A DNA stretch of 64,000 bases, from NCBI RefSeq assembly GCF_016583765.1, contig NZ_NRRR01000008.1, forward strand, positions 1 to 64,000, in the 5' to 3' direction. Under the pieces are notes generated by a model, which saw nothing but the letters and a program-made list of their open reading frames with translations, was not told where the DNA came from and did not search any database. Both the position numbers and the translations under genes were made by a program. Shown piece after piece: positions 27,847 to 37,345 of the stretch. Each line of letters starts with the position of its first letter. The stretch's first letter is position 1. The DNA is from Chromatium weissei (GTDB taxonomy: Bacteria > Pseudomonadota > Gammaproteobacteria > Chromatiales > Chromatiaceae).

Positions 27847-29301
27847 ATGACTAGTGTTCGCCGCGCTTTAGCTTTTTCATTCATTGAGCGTTATTTGCTC
27901 ATAATGATTTCGCTGTTATCGAACATTCTACTTGCTCGTTTATTAACGCCTAAAGAAATTGGTGTTTATTCAGTTAGTCTTGCAGTGATTGGCATCGCGC
28001 AAGTGCTGCGAGATTTCGGTATTGGCAACTTTTTAATTCAAGAAAAGAATCTCACCGAAGCACACATTCGCACCGCATTTGGAATTTCCCTACTCATTGG
28101 CAGTGCCTTATTCTTAATTATTTACTTTGCTGCTCCGTTTGCTGCGCGTTTTTATGGCGAAGAGCAGATGTTGAAAACGCTGCAAATCAGTAGTTTGAAC
28201 TTTTTTACCCTACCTTTTTGCACGATTTCACTTGCGCTATTACGACGTGAAATGGCTTTTAAGCAGTTATTGTGGGTCAACTTAATTGCAGCAACATTCG
28301 GTTTTTTAGTGACTATTGGTTTTGCTTACTCTGGATTCGGTCCGAATAGCATGGCAATTGGCGCAGTCGCCACGAACATCGCAACTGGAATTACGGCTTG
28401 GCTTGCGAGAACCAACCGGCAGTTATTATTACCTAACTTTTCTGAATGGCGTGTTGTCCTAAATTTCGGTGGTCAGAATACACTTGCAGGAATTATTACT
28501 TCAATTTCAATGGATGCAAACGATCTAATTGTAGGAAAATTTTTAGGATTTCAGTCTGTGGCGATTCTTAGTCGTGCTCAAGGACTTATGAATCTATTCC
28601 ATCGTGACGTGATGGGAGCAGTACGTGGAGTGGCTTTACCTGCATTCTCAAATACACACAGAAGTGGAGGAGATACTGAACTAGCGCACATTCAAAGTTT
28701 AGCTAATTTAACTGCTTTCTCTTGGTCATTTTACGGCATTATGTCAATTTATTCGTTTGAGTTTATACGGTTACTTTTTGGTTCGCAGTGGGATGCAGCA
28801 GTTGCACTTGTGCCAATTTTTTGTTTAGCCGGAGCAATTTCTAATTTAAACTCACTAATTCCAGCACAACTCACTGCAACGGGAAACATTAAAGTCATCA
28901 CTAAAGCTGAAATTATGTTGCAACCAATGCGTCTTGTGTTTATTACTGCTGCAGCGATATTATTTCAATCGGCAACGGCATGTGCAATCGCTTATTTACT
29001 TTCTGCGTCAGTAGCGATGCCAATTTTTTTTATCTTAAAAAATAAAGCAATTCCCAATAATATGGCACAAATAAAAAGGCATTTGACACCTAGTTTCTAC
29101 ATTGCGCTATCGACACTTTCGTTACCTTTGGTTCATGTTTTGGCATTTGGATTAGACAGAAAAATTCCAATTGATTCGATTTATTTTTTTGGCGTTCTTT
29201 TTCTTTCTGCGGTGATATGGTTTGTATCTATTAAATTGTTTGATCATCCGCTATGCCGCGAGAAAATTTACTTAAAAATAGTTGACTACTTCGCAAAATA
29301 G
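27847..29301 (+). CDS. Polysaccharide flippase (Wzx / PST family)
   Basis: 484 residues with 12-14 hydrophobic helices throughout, starting RRALAFSFIERYLLIMISLLSN and LLARLLTPKEIGVYS, typical of lipopolysaccharide/exopolysaccharide Wzx-type flippases. These move lipid-linked oligosaccharide units across the inner membrane. It opens a plus-strand run of glycosyltransferases. The DNA from here to ~34.6 kb is visibly richer in A and T than the flanking genes, as is common for surface-glycan loci acquired by transfer. Specificity cannot be read from the sequence. Confidence 0.87.
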   Translation: MTSVRRALAFSFIERYLLIMISLLSNILLARLLTPKEIGVYSVSLAVIGIAQVLRDFGIGNFLIQEKNLTEAHIRTAFGISLLIGSALFLIIYFAAPFAARFYGEEQMLKTLQISSLNFFTLPFCTISLALLRREMAFKQLLWVNLIAATFGFLVTIGFAYSGFGPNSMAIGAVATNIATGITAWLARTNRQLLLPNFSEWRVVLNFGGQNTLAGIITSISMDANDLIVGKFLGFQSVAILSRAQGLMNLFHRDVMGAVRGVALPAFSNTHRSGGDTELAHIQSLANLTAFSWSFYGIMSIYSFEFIRLLFGSQWDAAVALVPIFCLAGAISNLNSLIPAQLTATGNIKVITKAEIMLQPMRLVFITAAAILFQSATACAIAYLLSASVAMPIFFILKNKAIPNNMAQIKRHLTPSFYIALSTLSLPLVHVLAFGLDRKIPIDSIYFFGVLFLSAVIWFVSIKLFDHPLCREKIYLKIVDYFAK

Positions 29302-29334
29302 TTTGCATACACTACTGATGTTTAGAGGTAAAAA

Positions 29335-30279
29335 GTGAACACGAAAACATGCGTTGTTATTGTTACGTACAACGGAATGCGTTGGATTTTAAGAAACATT
29401 GAATCGTTACGTGAAAGTTCAGTTCCGGTACATATTATTATTGTTGATAATGCTTCAACTGATTCAACTGTAAAAAGTATTGCATCTACTTTTCCTGATG
29501 TCGAAATCATTCAGTTGAAAAAAAACGTTGGTTTTGGAGTGGGAAATAATATTGGCATTTCTAAAGCAGTAGATTTAAAAAAAGAATTTACATTTCTCTT
29601 TAATCAAGATGCATTTGTTTCAAAAACTGCAATTGAAATGATGGTTAATTTTCTTGAACACAATCAAAATTTTGATGTTGTGTCTCCACTGCATTGTAGT
29701 CCAGATTTTTTTACTTTAGATCAAAAAACCTTCCGTAACTATATTCAACGCTATGCTTTTCAGTATCTTTCAGATATTTCGGTTGGACATGGTGCTGCAG
29801 ATTTCTATCAGATTAAAGGAGTTAATGCAGCAGCATGGTTTATGAGAACATCAGTTTTTCAAAAGGTTGGCGGATTCGATCCATTATTTCACATGTATGG
29901 CGAAGACGATGATTTAATTCAAAGGTTTCATTTACATCAAGTGAAATTTGCACTGTTACCAAAAGCACGAATTGTGCATTGTAGAGAATCAGCAACACCA
30001 TCTGAATCGCCTTCATGGTGGCAGCAGATAAAAAGAAAATCTACTAGAAACCGCTCCAGCCTTATTACTCAGATAAAGCATCCATCTTTTAGTATTTCAC
30101 ACATGATTTTTCAATTGATTTCAACCGGAATAATTAAGCCTTGTGCAAACGTCATTGTTGATAGAGATTTGTATGAATTTTTTGGAACGTGGCTAGCAAC
30201 TATAAAGGTGACAACCGAAATTCTTAAAATAAACCGCCACGCAAAACTTACAAGTAAAACAGGCGCACACTTTCTTTAG
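29335..30279 (+). CDS. Glycosyltransferase family 2 (rhamnosyltransferase-like)
   Basis: 314 residues. The GT-A domain starts VVIVTYNGMRWILRNIESL, with VDNASTDST and the metal-binding region FLFNQDAF in place of DXD, followed by GFDPLFHMYGEDDDL, the conserved acidic motif of rhamnosyltransferase-like GT2 enzymes. No membrane anchor is obvious, so it probably acts at the cytoplasmic face. The start is GTG at 29335, supported by GAGG seven bases upstream. The sugar transferred is unknown. Confidence 0.85.
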   Translation: MNTKTCVVIVTYNGMRWILRNIESLRESSVPVHIIIVDNASTDSTVKSIASTFPDVEIIQLKKNVGFGVGNNIGISKAVDLKKEFTFLFNQDAFVSKTAIEMMVNFLEHNQNFDVVSPLHCSPDFFTLDQKTFRNYIQRYAFQYLSDISVGHGAADFYQIKGVNAAAWFMRTSVFQKVGGFDPLFHMYGEDDDLIQRFHLHQVKFALLPKARIVHCRESATPSESPSWWQQIKRKSTRNRSSLITQIKHPSFSISHMIFQLISTGIIKPCANVIVDRDLYEFFGTWLATIKVTTEILKINRHAKLTSKTGAHFL

Positions 30280-30384
30280 TGTTTAATGCTTCTAATTTTT
30301 GTTAAAAAGCTTTCTTCGGCTTCTGGGAAAAAACATACATTTAACACTTCATATACTAGTCCCTAACCCTAGGTTAGAAATTGA

Positions 30385-30510
30385 AAAAAGGGTAACACTC
30401 TGCTTTATCCTAACGGAAGTACCTTTGGTGAACTTACTTGGTGGTTTAGTGGAGGTCGACAAAAAGTGATTACAATTCCAGCAGAAATAATTATGACACC
30501 ATCATTCTAA
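30385..30510 (+). pseudogene. Open frame without a start, possible gene remnant
   Basis: Between two glycosyltransferase genes a ~41-codon open frame with no good start reads LYPNGSTFGELTWWFSGG followed by RQKVITIPAEIIMTPSF and a stop 17 bases before the next gene. Composition (WW, FSGG, TIPAEI) looks like real protein, perhaps the C-terminal end of a deleted glycan gene. I do not recognise the family. The rest of the 248-base gap (30280-30527) shows no other feature. Confidence 0.35.
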
Positions 30511-30527
30511 TTCGTTCGGATTTTCCT

Positions 30528-31655
30528 ATGACATTAACAGTTGGTCTTGTTGCGCGCTGCTTAAACACTGCTCATATGCGGGGTATGGGTAAGTATCTTT
30601 CTGAGTTGTTAAAACAATCTAATCACCAATTAGATGTAAACTGGTATTTATTTGCAGATAACATTAACGAATCATTACATGCTCCAAAGAATCAGCACAT
30701 TCAGCACGATGTCTTTACTTTTCGAGGAGATCGCTATCGATTGTGGGAACAAATTGGTTTACCTTTACATGTTTTGAAACACCAAGTTGATATTCTGCAT
30801 TGTACTGAAAATACGCTTTCATTCTGGCAACCTAAACCAACCGTAGTGACACTTCATGACACTCTAATGTGGGACGAACCAAGAAATAGCGATATTGACT
30901 ATTTTTATTACAATAAGCTACTACCTAAGGCACTAGCTAAATGTGCGGCAATTATTACCATTAGCCAATCTTCAAAGAACGATATTTTAAAAAAATGGCC
31001 GGAATTTGAATCTAAATTGAACGTCATTTATCACGGCATATCTGAAGAATACTTTACGAATGAAGCTTCGCAAATGTCACCTGATATTCAAAAATTCATC
31101 AACGAAGATTCGTATCTTGTTTATCTTGGTGGACCTATTGAACGCAAACGTTTTTCTTGGGTATTAGAAATACTTGCTCGTTATCCTTCTCAGTCGATTA
31201 AACTCGTTGCTTGTGGTTTTGGAGCCGAAGCTCGGCAGACCGCTATAACTCAATTACCTCTTGAATTACAAAATCGTGTTTGTTTTGCAAGTTATTTATC
31301 TGATGATGAATTGCGGACACTGTATCGCAATGCAGCCGCAGTGCTTTATCCGACACTTTATGAAGGTTTTGGTTTTCCTGCAATTGAAGCACAGGCGGCT
31401 GGAACACCTGTTATTTTCAGCGCAGTTGGCAGTTTAAAAGAATTGATAGGACCGCTTGCTATTGTGGTTGAACCATTCGATTTAGACGGCTGGTTAACTG
31501 CTATTACGGATGTTCTTTTAATGGGTGAAGAACGCACAAGAAAGGCACAAGCTGCAAAGCTATGGGCACAACAATTTTCTTGGTCTACCTGTTTTGAAAA
31601 ACATTTAGCGGTTTATCAGCGTATTTCTGAGCGCCCTATTGGATACAGAAGCTGA
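30528..31655 (+). CDS. Glycosyltransferase family 4
   Basis: 375 residues with the GT-B fold of GT4 enzymes. The N-terminal half has GLVARCLNTAHMRGMGKYL, an open nucleotide-sugar fold start. The C-terminal half has YLGGPIERKRF and LYPTLYEGFGFPAIEAQAAGTPV, which contains the E-x7-E motif (EGFGFPAIE) that binds the donor. It would transfer a sugar with retention of configuration in assembly of the surface polysaccharide. Its stop shares one base with the next start (TGATG), so the genes are translationally coupled. Confidence 0.87.
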   Translation: MTLTVGLVARCLNTAHMRGMGKYLSELLKQSNHQLDVNWYLFADNINESLHAPKNQHIQHDVFTFRGDRYRLWEQIGLPLHVLKHQVDILHCTENTLSFWQPKPTVVTLHDTLMWDEPRNSDIDYFYYNKLLPKALAKCAAIITISQSSKNDILKKWPEFESKLNVIYHGISEEYFTNEASQMSPDIQKFINEDSYLVYLGGPIERKRFSWVLEILARYPSQSIKLVACGFGAEARQTAITQLPLELQNRVCFASYLSDDELRTLYRNAAAVLYPTLYEGFGFPAIEAQAAGTPVIFSAVGSLKELIGPLAIVVEPFDLDGWLTAITDVLLMGEERTRKAQAAKLWAQQFSWSTCFEKHLAVYQRISERPIGYRS

Positions 31656-32629
31656 TGAGTAAATTTGTGTCTATTTCCGTCATTATCTGTACTTGGAACC
31701 GATCTGATTTACTGAAAGTAACCCTAGATTCATTACATAACCAATCTGGCTGTGAGAAGCTAAATATTGAAGTCGTTATCGTTGATAACAATTCGTCTGA
31801 TGATACCCGTTTAATAATTGAACAGGCTGCTTTGAATTGGAAATTAGGTCAGCTTTGTTATGCGTTTGAACCGCGTCAAGGTAAGCAATTTGCTCTAAAT
31901 ACCGGAATAAAAGTTTCTACCCATTCGGTGCTAGCTTTTTCAGATGATGATGTTGTTTTTTCAACAGATTGGCTACTTAAGATTAGTCAACTTTTTCAAG
32001 ACAAAACCATCGATTTAGCAGGAGGAAAAACGCTCCTTATTTGGCCTAATACTGGTCAACCAAGTTGGTTTGATTCTCGAATGTCTGCAATTGTTGCGGG
32101 TGTTAATCTCGGCGATCAAAAACTCGATCCGCCCCCTGCTCAATACGCACCTGCCGGTACAAACTTAATTGTAAAACGTGACTTATTTAATCGTGTTGGA
32201 TTGTTTTCTGAGGAACATTTTCGACACATGGATTATGAATTTGGAATGCGTTGTCATCGCGCAGGTGTGCGTATTGTTTACGATCCAAATCTTGTCGTTT
32301 ATGCTCCAGTTGCGTCCGAAATTCTAACTAAACGCTATTTCAGACGCTGGTCATTTAAAGCTGGCATTGATCATAATTATCAAGAATCAATTACGGATAT
32401 TGCGCTGTTTTTGAGGGTACCACGTTGGGTTTATCGTCAAATTTTTGTAGATTTTTTCTATTTAGTAACGCACTTTTGGCAAACTGAAAAATCTGAATTT
32501 TTTCATCGTGAACTACGAATTTGGCGACATTTTGGTACCGTTGTGAGCTGCTGGCGAGCACAACTTACACCTCAACATTATTTGAAATGGGTAGAAAGAT
32601 ACTCGCAGAAAAAAAATAATTTGTATTAG
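31655..32629 (+). CDS. Glycosyltransferase family 2
   Basis: 324 residues. The GT-A fold starts SVIICTWNRSDLLKVTLDSL, with IVDNNSSDDT and the DXD-like acidic motif FSDDDVVF, which binds the metal and the nucleotide sugar. The middle has APAGTNLIVKRDLF and GLFSEEHFRHMDYEFGMRCHRAG, the acceptor-side region. It overlaps the previous gene by one base and is followed nine bases later by another GT2, so the three are one operon. The sugar is not identifiable. Confidence 0.86.
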   Translation: MSKFVSISVIICTWNRSDLLKVTLDSLHNQSGCEKLNIEVVIVDNNSSDDTRLIIEQAALNWKLGQLCYAFEPRQGKQFALNTGIKVSTHSVLAFSDDDVVFSTDWLLKISQLFQDKTIDLAGGKTLLIWPNTGQPSWFDSRMSAIVAGVNLGDQKLDPPPAQYAPAGTNLIVKRDLFNRVGLFSEEHFRHMDYEFGMRCHRAGVRIVYDPNLVVYAPVASEILTKRYFRRWSFKAGIDHNYQESITDIALFLRVPRWVYRQIFVDFFYLVTHFWQTEKSEFFHRELRIWRHFGTVVSCWRAQLTPQHYLKWVERYSQKKNNLY

Positions 32630-32638
32630 GATAATAGT

Positions 32639-33595
32639 ATGAGCAATTTGTCATTAGTATCAGTGATTGTACCAGCGTATAACTGCGTGAAGTATATATC
32701 AGAAACACTAGAAAGTTTGTTTGCTCAAGATTATTCAAACATTGAAATTATCGTTGTCAATGATGGGTCAAAAGATAACACGCTCGACTTTCTAAAGAAC
32801 TATGGCAATAAAATCATTCTAATTGATCAAGTAAATATTGGAGCACCGGGAGCACGCAACACTGGTATTCGAGTTGCGCAAGGGGAGTTTATTGCTTTTT
32901 GCGATTCGGATGATGTTTGGGCATCAAATAAAGTCAGTAATCAAGTCGAATATTTAAATCAGCATTCAAATGTGGGAATGGTTTACTGTCACTGGCATGT
33001 TTGGGAGCCGAATAGTAACGGGAATTTTATAGTGCCTTTTAATTTTGGTCACGAGGATTACAATCAAGAGATTGATCCTGACAAATCTGGATGGATTTAC
33101 CATAAATTACTGCTTGATTGTATTTGTCTTACCAGTTCAGTGATGTTTCGCAAAAGCGTTATAGATAAAGTAGGTTTTTTTGATCCTAGTTTGTGGAATG
33201 GCGATGATTATGACTATTGGCTCAGAACATCTCGAATTACAGAAATACACAAATTAAGATCAGCATTGGTACTCTATCGCATTCTTCCACAAAGCGTTGC
33301 ACGTACACCAACTAAAACGCACTATGAATACGAGATACTTCAAAAAACCATTTTGAAATGGGGAGAAACGAGTCAAAATGGTGATAGAAACAGTAGTGAT
33401 ATGATCAAGAATCGTGTTGCTAAAATGCGATTCGATTTTGGCTATCTTCACTTTAAGTCTGGCGACCCTTTAATCGCGGTTAAATCCTTTTTTGGCTCTA
33501 TTAAACAAAAACCGTTTTGGTATCTACCTTGGGTTTATTTGTTGTTGGTTTTGTTAAAATGGTTTAGACCACTAAAGAATTTCTTTCAAAGATAA
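32639..33595 (+). CDS. Glycosyltransferase family 2
   Basis: 318 residues. The GT-A fold is very clear: VSVIVPAYNCVKYISETLESL, VVNDGSKDNT, GAPGARNTGIRVAQGEFIAF and the metal motif CDSDDVW. GDDYDYWLRTS is the conserved C-terminal acidic segment. The tail ends with a hydrophobic stretch (PWVYLLLVLLKW), which may anchor it to the membrane. It lies between another GT2 and the UDP-xylose synthase gene. Donor and linkage are unknown. Confidence 0.87.
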   Translation: MSNLSLVSVIVPAYNCVKYISETLESLFAQDYSNIEIIVVNDGSKDNTLDFLKNYGNKIILIDQVNIGAPGARNTGIRVAQGEFIAFCDSDDVWASNKVSNQVEYLNQHSNVGMVYCHWHVWEPNSNGNFIVPFNFGHEDYNQEIDPDKSGWIYHKLLLDCICLTSSVMFRKSVIDKVGFFDPSLWNGDDYDYWLRTSRITEIHKLRSALVLYRILPQSVARTPTKTHYEYEILQKTILKWGETSQNGDRNSSDMIKNRVAKMRFDFGYLHFKSGDPLIAVKSFFGSIKQKPFWYLPWVYLLLVLLKWFRPLKNFFQR

Positions 33596-33627
33596 CGTTT
33601 TAATAAAATCCATCGCAGGAACAAAAA

Positions 33628-34587
33628 ATGTCACTTAAAGACTTTCATATTCAAAAACGTACTCTAGTTACTGGCGGCGCTGGGTTTATTGGTTCACATC
33701 TATGTAGACGTCTGCTTGCCGAAGGGCATGATGTCATCTGTGTAGACAACTTTTATACCGGAAACAAAAAAAACATTGTTGATCTTCTTGATAATCCGTA
33801 TTTCGAGTTAATTCGTCACGATATTACTTTCCCGTTTTATATTGAGGTGGATGAAATTTATAATCTTGCTTGTCCTGCTTCGCCGATTCATTATCAGTAT
33901 GATCCAGTACAAACGACTAAAACCAGTGTTCATGGCGCAATTAACATGCTTGGTTTATCAAAGCGTTTGAAAATAAAAATTTTTCAAGCATCTACCAGTG
34001 AAGTTTACGGCGATCCTAAAGTTCATCCGCAAACAGAAGATTATTGGGGAAATGTTAATCCAATCGGCGTACGTTCTTGTTATGACGAGGGAAAACGATG
34101 TGCTGAAACTTTATTTTTTGATTATCGTAGACAACATAACCTTCCAATAAAAGTTGGACGGATTTTCAATACTTACGGCCCTAATATGCACCCACATGAT
34201 GGGCGCGTCGTATCGAATTTTATTGTACAAGCACTTCAAAACCAACCAATCACGATCTATGGCGCTGGAAATCAAACCCGTTCTTTCTGCTATATCGACG
34301 ATTTAATTGAAGCATTTGTGCGATTTATGAGAACTGATGATGCCGTTACTGGTCCGTTGAACTTGGGTAATCCATATGAGTTTTCTATTCTTGAGCTTGC
34401 CCAACAGGTGATTTCTTTAACAGATTCTTCTTCAAAACTCATTTTTGAGCCTCTACCGAGTGATGACCCTACCCAGCGCAAACCGAATATTTCTTTAGCG
34501 CAGCAAGTATTGGATTGGGAGCCAAAGATACAATTAAAAGAAGGGCTTATTAAAACTATTGACTACTTCCGTAAAACACTCAAATAG
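33628..34587 (+). CDS. uxs: UDP-glucuronate decarboxylase (UDP-xylose synthase)
   Basis: A 319-residue short-chain dehydrogenase-type enzyme that converts UDP-glucuronate to UDP-xylose with tightly bound NAD+. It has the Rossmann motif [28 protein letters not shown], the catalytic [10 protein letters not shown] and YDEGKR (Tyr-x3-Lys), and [18 protein letters not shown], the signature of Uxs enzymes as opposed to 4-epimerases. Length fits soluble bacterial Uxs. It supplies UDP-xylose to the glycosyltransferases next to it, so xylose is a likely component of this glycan. AGGA lies seven bases before the ATG. Confidence 0.92.
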   Translation: MSLKDFHIQKRTLVTGGAGFIGSHLCRRLLAEGHDVICVDNFYTGNKKNIVDLLDNPYFELIRHDITFPFYIEVDEIYNLACPASPIHYQYDPVQTTKTSVHGAINMLGLSKRLKIKIFQASTSEVYGDPKVHPQTEDYWGNVNPIGVRSCYDEGKRCAETLFFDYRRQHNLPIKVGRIFNTYGPNMHPHDGRVVSNFIVQALQNQPITIYGAGNQTRSFCYIDDLIEAFVRFMRTDDAVTGPLNLGNPYEFSILELAQQVISLTDSSSKLIFEPLPSDDPTQRKPNISLAQQVLDWEPKIQLKEGLIKTIDYFRKTLK

Positions 34588-34760
34588 TTTCAATTAATTG
34601 CTTTTATTAAATGTTGTAAAGTCGCTGTGATCTGCTTGAGTAAAAAGTAAAGATGGCGACTTATAATACAAACGGCGTTACGGAATTACACTATAATGGC
34701 ATATCAAACATCAGACTAACTATTAAAACGTGAAAAACAGAAAAAACGACTACTAATCTT

Positions 34761-36044
34761 TTAACGCTTCAACCCAGCGTATTCAAGAAATGGTATTTTT
34801 GGATCGCTTTCCCATCCTCTTTTTTCAACCCACTTTTGGGTCAATACAACCATAATCATCATGTTATAAGGTAAATCAAAATAAGCTAAACTTAAAAATG
34901 CACCTCCAACAAGATAACCAATGAGTCCAACTTGAATCATCGCGCCTAACTCACCTGCCCATTTAGCTTCAGGAATTTTTTTCGTATTCTTTATAAGCCG
35001 ACCTCCAGAAAAATAAGTTGAACTCCAAAGTATTAAAAAGATAATAAGACCTACATATCCGTGATTTCCAAGAACTTGAAAATAAATACTATGCGCAGCT
35101 CTGGGCTGCGTATCATATACACCGTATTTAGAGAAAAAATCTTGGTAGGCATAACCCATTCCTGCACCAAAAAAGTTTTCATTCGCAACACTTATAGCAA
35201 CCGTCCACGCATTGATTCTTTGATTTGCCGAAGCATCCTCTTCATAAGTCTCAATTGTTTCCATTCGTGACCACCATTCTTCCGGCATCATTGGCAATAA
35301 TGCGAGCATTGCAACAATCATCAAAATACCCATTGATCCTTTTTTGCTGCTCCGCCACCAAAACATTGCACCCATCGCAACAAGCGCAAGAAGAGCACCT
35401 CGCGAATGACTACCCAATGCCGCTGCTGCGCAAAAAAACATCACGCCGCTCATTAAATGACGCTGCCAGCCAGCTTTGACCTGAAGTTGTAAAAAATGTA
35501 CAAGTGGAATAATCGTTACAAGTGCAAGTGCGATTTCATTGTTACCCTCAATAAAGCTACCTTCTGGACCCCAAACGCGATAGCTACCTCCAGTTAAAAC
35601 AGTAAATAAACCTCCTTTTGCACCTAATGAAGCAAGAGAAAAAGTTGTTATCCAAACAAAAGCCATGATGTGATATTTGTTGTTCAGTACTGCAAGTGCA
35701 ATAAAAACCATTAAAAATATCTTGAATGAACGATTCCATAAACTGAAATCTCCTTCAGGATCATAACCAACAAGCCAAGAAATAGTCATCCAAATCACAA
35801 AAAATAGTAACCACCAAACTGGTGCGCCCTTAAATGGTGATTCTTTTTCTTTAGTGAATAAAAAACCAATCAACGTCGCAATACCGGAAACCATTGCAAC
35901 CGGTGCAGTTGCTGCAAAGCCATAGGTATAGCGATGCGGATTCATGATGCTAATCCAATTCCACAGCATGACACCAATCCAAGGTTGTCTCAGTGCCATT
36001 ATGGCTAACACGCCAATAATTGCTGTAAGCAGCAAATCACGCAT
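34761..36044 (-). CDS. O-antigen-ligase-like polymerase, exosortase A-associated type
   Basis: 427 residues with about 11 membrane helices. The N-terminus (MRDLLLTAIIG, WNWISIMNPHRYTYGFA) matches, from memory, the putative O-glycosylation ligase family found with exosortase A and PEP-CTERM proteins. The large outer loop has HSRGALLAL and NAWTVAISVANENFFGAGMGYAY, the Wzy_C/WaaL-like core with the conserved arginine and late histidine (RAAHSIYFQVLGNHG). It should transfer or polymerise lipid-linked glycan in the periplasm. No exosortase is in the window. It is the second gene of a two-gene minus-strand unit, convergent with uxs. Confidence 0.82.
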   Translation of the reverse strand: MRDLLLTAIIGVLAIMALRQPWIGVMLWNWISIMNPHRYTYGFAATAPVAMVSGIATLIGFLFTKEKESPFKGAPVWWLLFFVIWMTISWLVGYDPEGDFSLWNRSFKIFLMVFIALAVLNNKYHIMAFVWITTFSLASLGAKGGLFTVLTGGSYRVWGPEGSFIEGNNEIALALVTIIPLVHFLQLQVKAGWQRHLMSGVMFFCAAAALGSHSRGALLALVAMGAMFWWRSSKKGSMGILMIVAMLALLPMMPEEWWSRMETIETYEEDASANQRINAWTVAISVANENFFGAGMGYAYQDFFSKYGVYDTQPRAAHSIYFQVLGNHGYVGLIIFLILWSSTYFSGGRLIKNTKKIPEAKWAGELGAMIQVGLIGYLVGGAFLSLAYFDLPYNMMIMVVLTQKWVEKRGWESDPKIPFLEYAGLKR

Positions 36045-36076
36045 ATTAAATCATGCCTTTTTATAAAATCGATGAA

Positions 36077-37261
36077 TTAGCAATGCTGTACTGAACGAAA
36101 TAATGCAATCTGTCCTTGCGTTGTCATTTCCCAATCAAATTGTTCTGCATATTTTCTCACCGCTGCGCGATCAGGATAATCACTATTTAATGATTGAATT
36201 CCTTTAATAAGTGCGGTGACAGTGCGTTCTCGAATAATACGCCCAGCAATAGGCGATTGCACCACTTCTGGCGTTCCACCAATCGCAGTTGCCACCACTG
36301 GTGTTCCACAAGCCATTGATTCAAGTAATACGTTTGCCCAACCCTCGCGGCTCGAACACAATAACAACATATCCGCTGCGCTATACCAATCTTTCAATTC
36401 GATTTGCGGACGCGCCCCTGCAAAAATAACGCGTTGAGAAACCGATAATCTTTGCGCCTGTTGACGCAAATTCTCACGTTCTTCTCCATCTCCAACAATT
36501 GCCAGCGTTGCTTGCGGTAATTGTGTCAAGGCTTCAATTGCAAGATGATGACCTTTTCTTTCAATTAAATGCCCAACTGATAATAATAATTGACCTGTCG
36601 GCAAGCCTAATTTTAATCGAGATTGAACTTGATTTTGTGGAATAAAACGCTGAAGGTCAACGCCATTGCGCAGCACATGGGTTTTATTCGCGTCACCACC
36701 GAGTTGAATAAGTGTATCGGTTAGCGCCTTGCACACGCCAATTGAACCGGTTGCGCGTTGTTCAGCCCATTGAATTAAACGGCGTGGAATGGCGTAATGT
36801 GGAATTAGGTTTAGATCAGTGCCACGAGCCGTAATGAATAACGGTTTATTAAACCATTTCGCTAATAATGCTGCTGCTACGCCATCAGGATAATAATAAT
36901 GTGCGTCAATAACATCGAAATCAAAGCCGCTGCGAATGAGATTGGCAACGGTGCGGCGTGCAGCCAGTGCCAATGTAAACGGTGCGATGTTCATTCCAAT
37001 TTTTGGTGGCAATAAATAGCGCGGATGCCAAACTTTAATTCCGTTTTGTTCTTCATATTGCGGAATTTGCGCGAATTGACTCCATTTGCCAAACCGCTGA
37101 TTTTTGAATGGAAACCAAGGTACTGGCGCAATCACGCAAGTTTCCACTTCACCGCTGGCTAATAGATAACGCAGGCGCGTTTCGACAAAAATACCGTGTC
37201 CGGGACGAATACAATTGGGATAAAGTGTTGAAAATAATAGCGTGCGAATTGGACGTGTCAT
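36077..37261 (-). CDS. Glycosyltransferase family 4
   Basis: A 394-residue GT-B enzyme. STLYPNCIRPGHGIFVETRL and VIAPVPWFPFKNQRFGKW at the N-terminus match a GT4 group often seen in exosortase A-linked exopolysaccharide loci. DAHYYYPDGVAAALLA and TARGTDLNLIPHY follow, and the C-terminal half has LLSVGHLIERKGHHLAIEAL and CSSREGWANVLLESMACG with the E-x7-E donor motif. It transfers a sugar to a growing lipid-linked glycan at the inner membrane. It lies 32 bases upstream of the O-ligase gene on the same strand and diverges from glmS. Confidence 0.87.
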   Translation of the reverse strand: MTRPIRTLLFSTLYPNCIRPGHGIFVETRLRYLLASGEVETCVIAPVPWFPFKNQRFGKWSQFAQIPQYEEQNGIKVWHPRYLLPPKIGMNIAPFTLALAARRTVANLIRSGFDFDVIDAHYYYPDGVAAALLAKWFNKPLFITARGTDLNLIPHYAIPRRLIQWAEQRATGSIGVCKALTDTLIQLGGDANKTHVLRNGVDLQRFIPQNQVQSRLKLGLPTGQLLLSVGHLIERKGHHLAIEALTQLPQATLAIVGDGEERENLRQQAQRLSVSQRVIFAGARPQIELKDWYSAADMLLLCSSREGWANVLLESMACGTPVVATAIGGTPEVVQSPIAGRIIRERTVTALIKGIQSLNSDYPDRAAVRKYAEQFDWEMTTQGQIALFRSVQHC

Positions 37262-37345
37262 CGCTTGTAACCATTAAATCGTTATCGAAAAAAAGGAATA
37301 TCCGCTAGTATCATCGCTTCTATTTTTAATTGCGGAGTATTGTTT

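Noticed and set aside
37262..37345. glmS ribozyme upstream of glmS
   Set aside because: The spacer is only 84 bases, too short for the ribozyme, and gammaproteobacteria control glmS by small RNAs.
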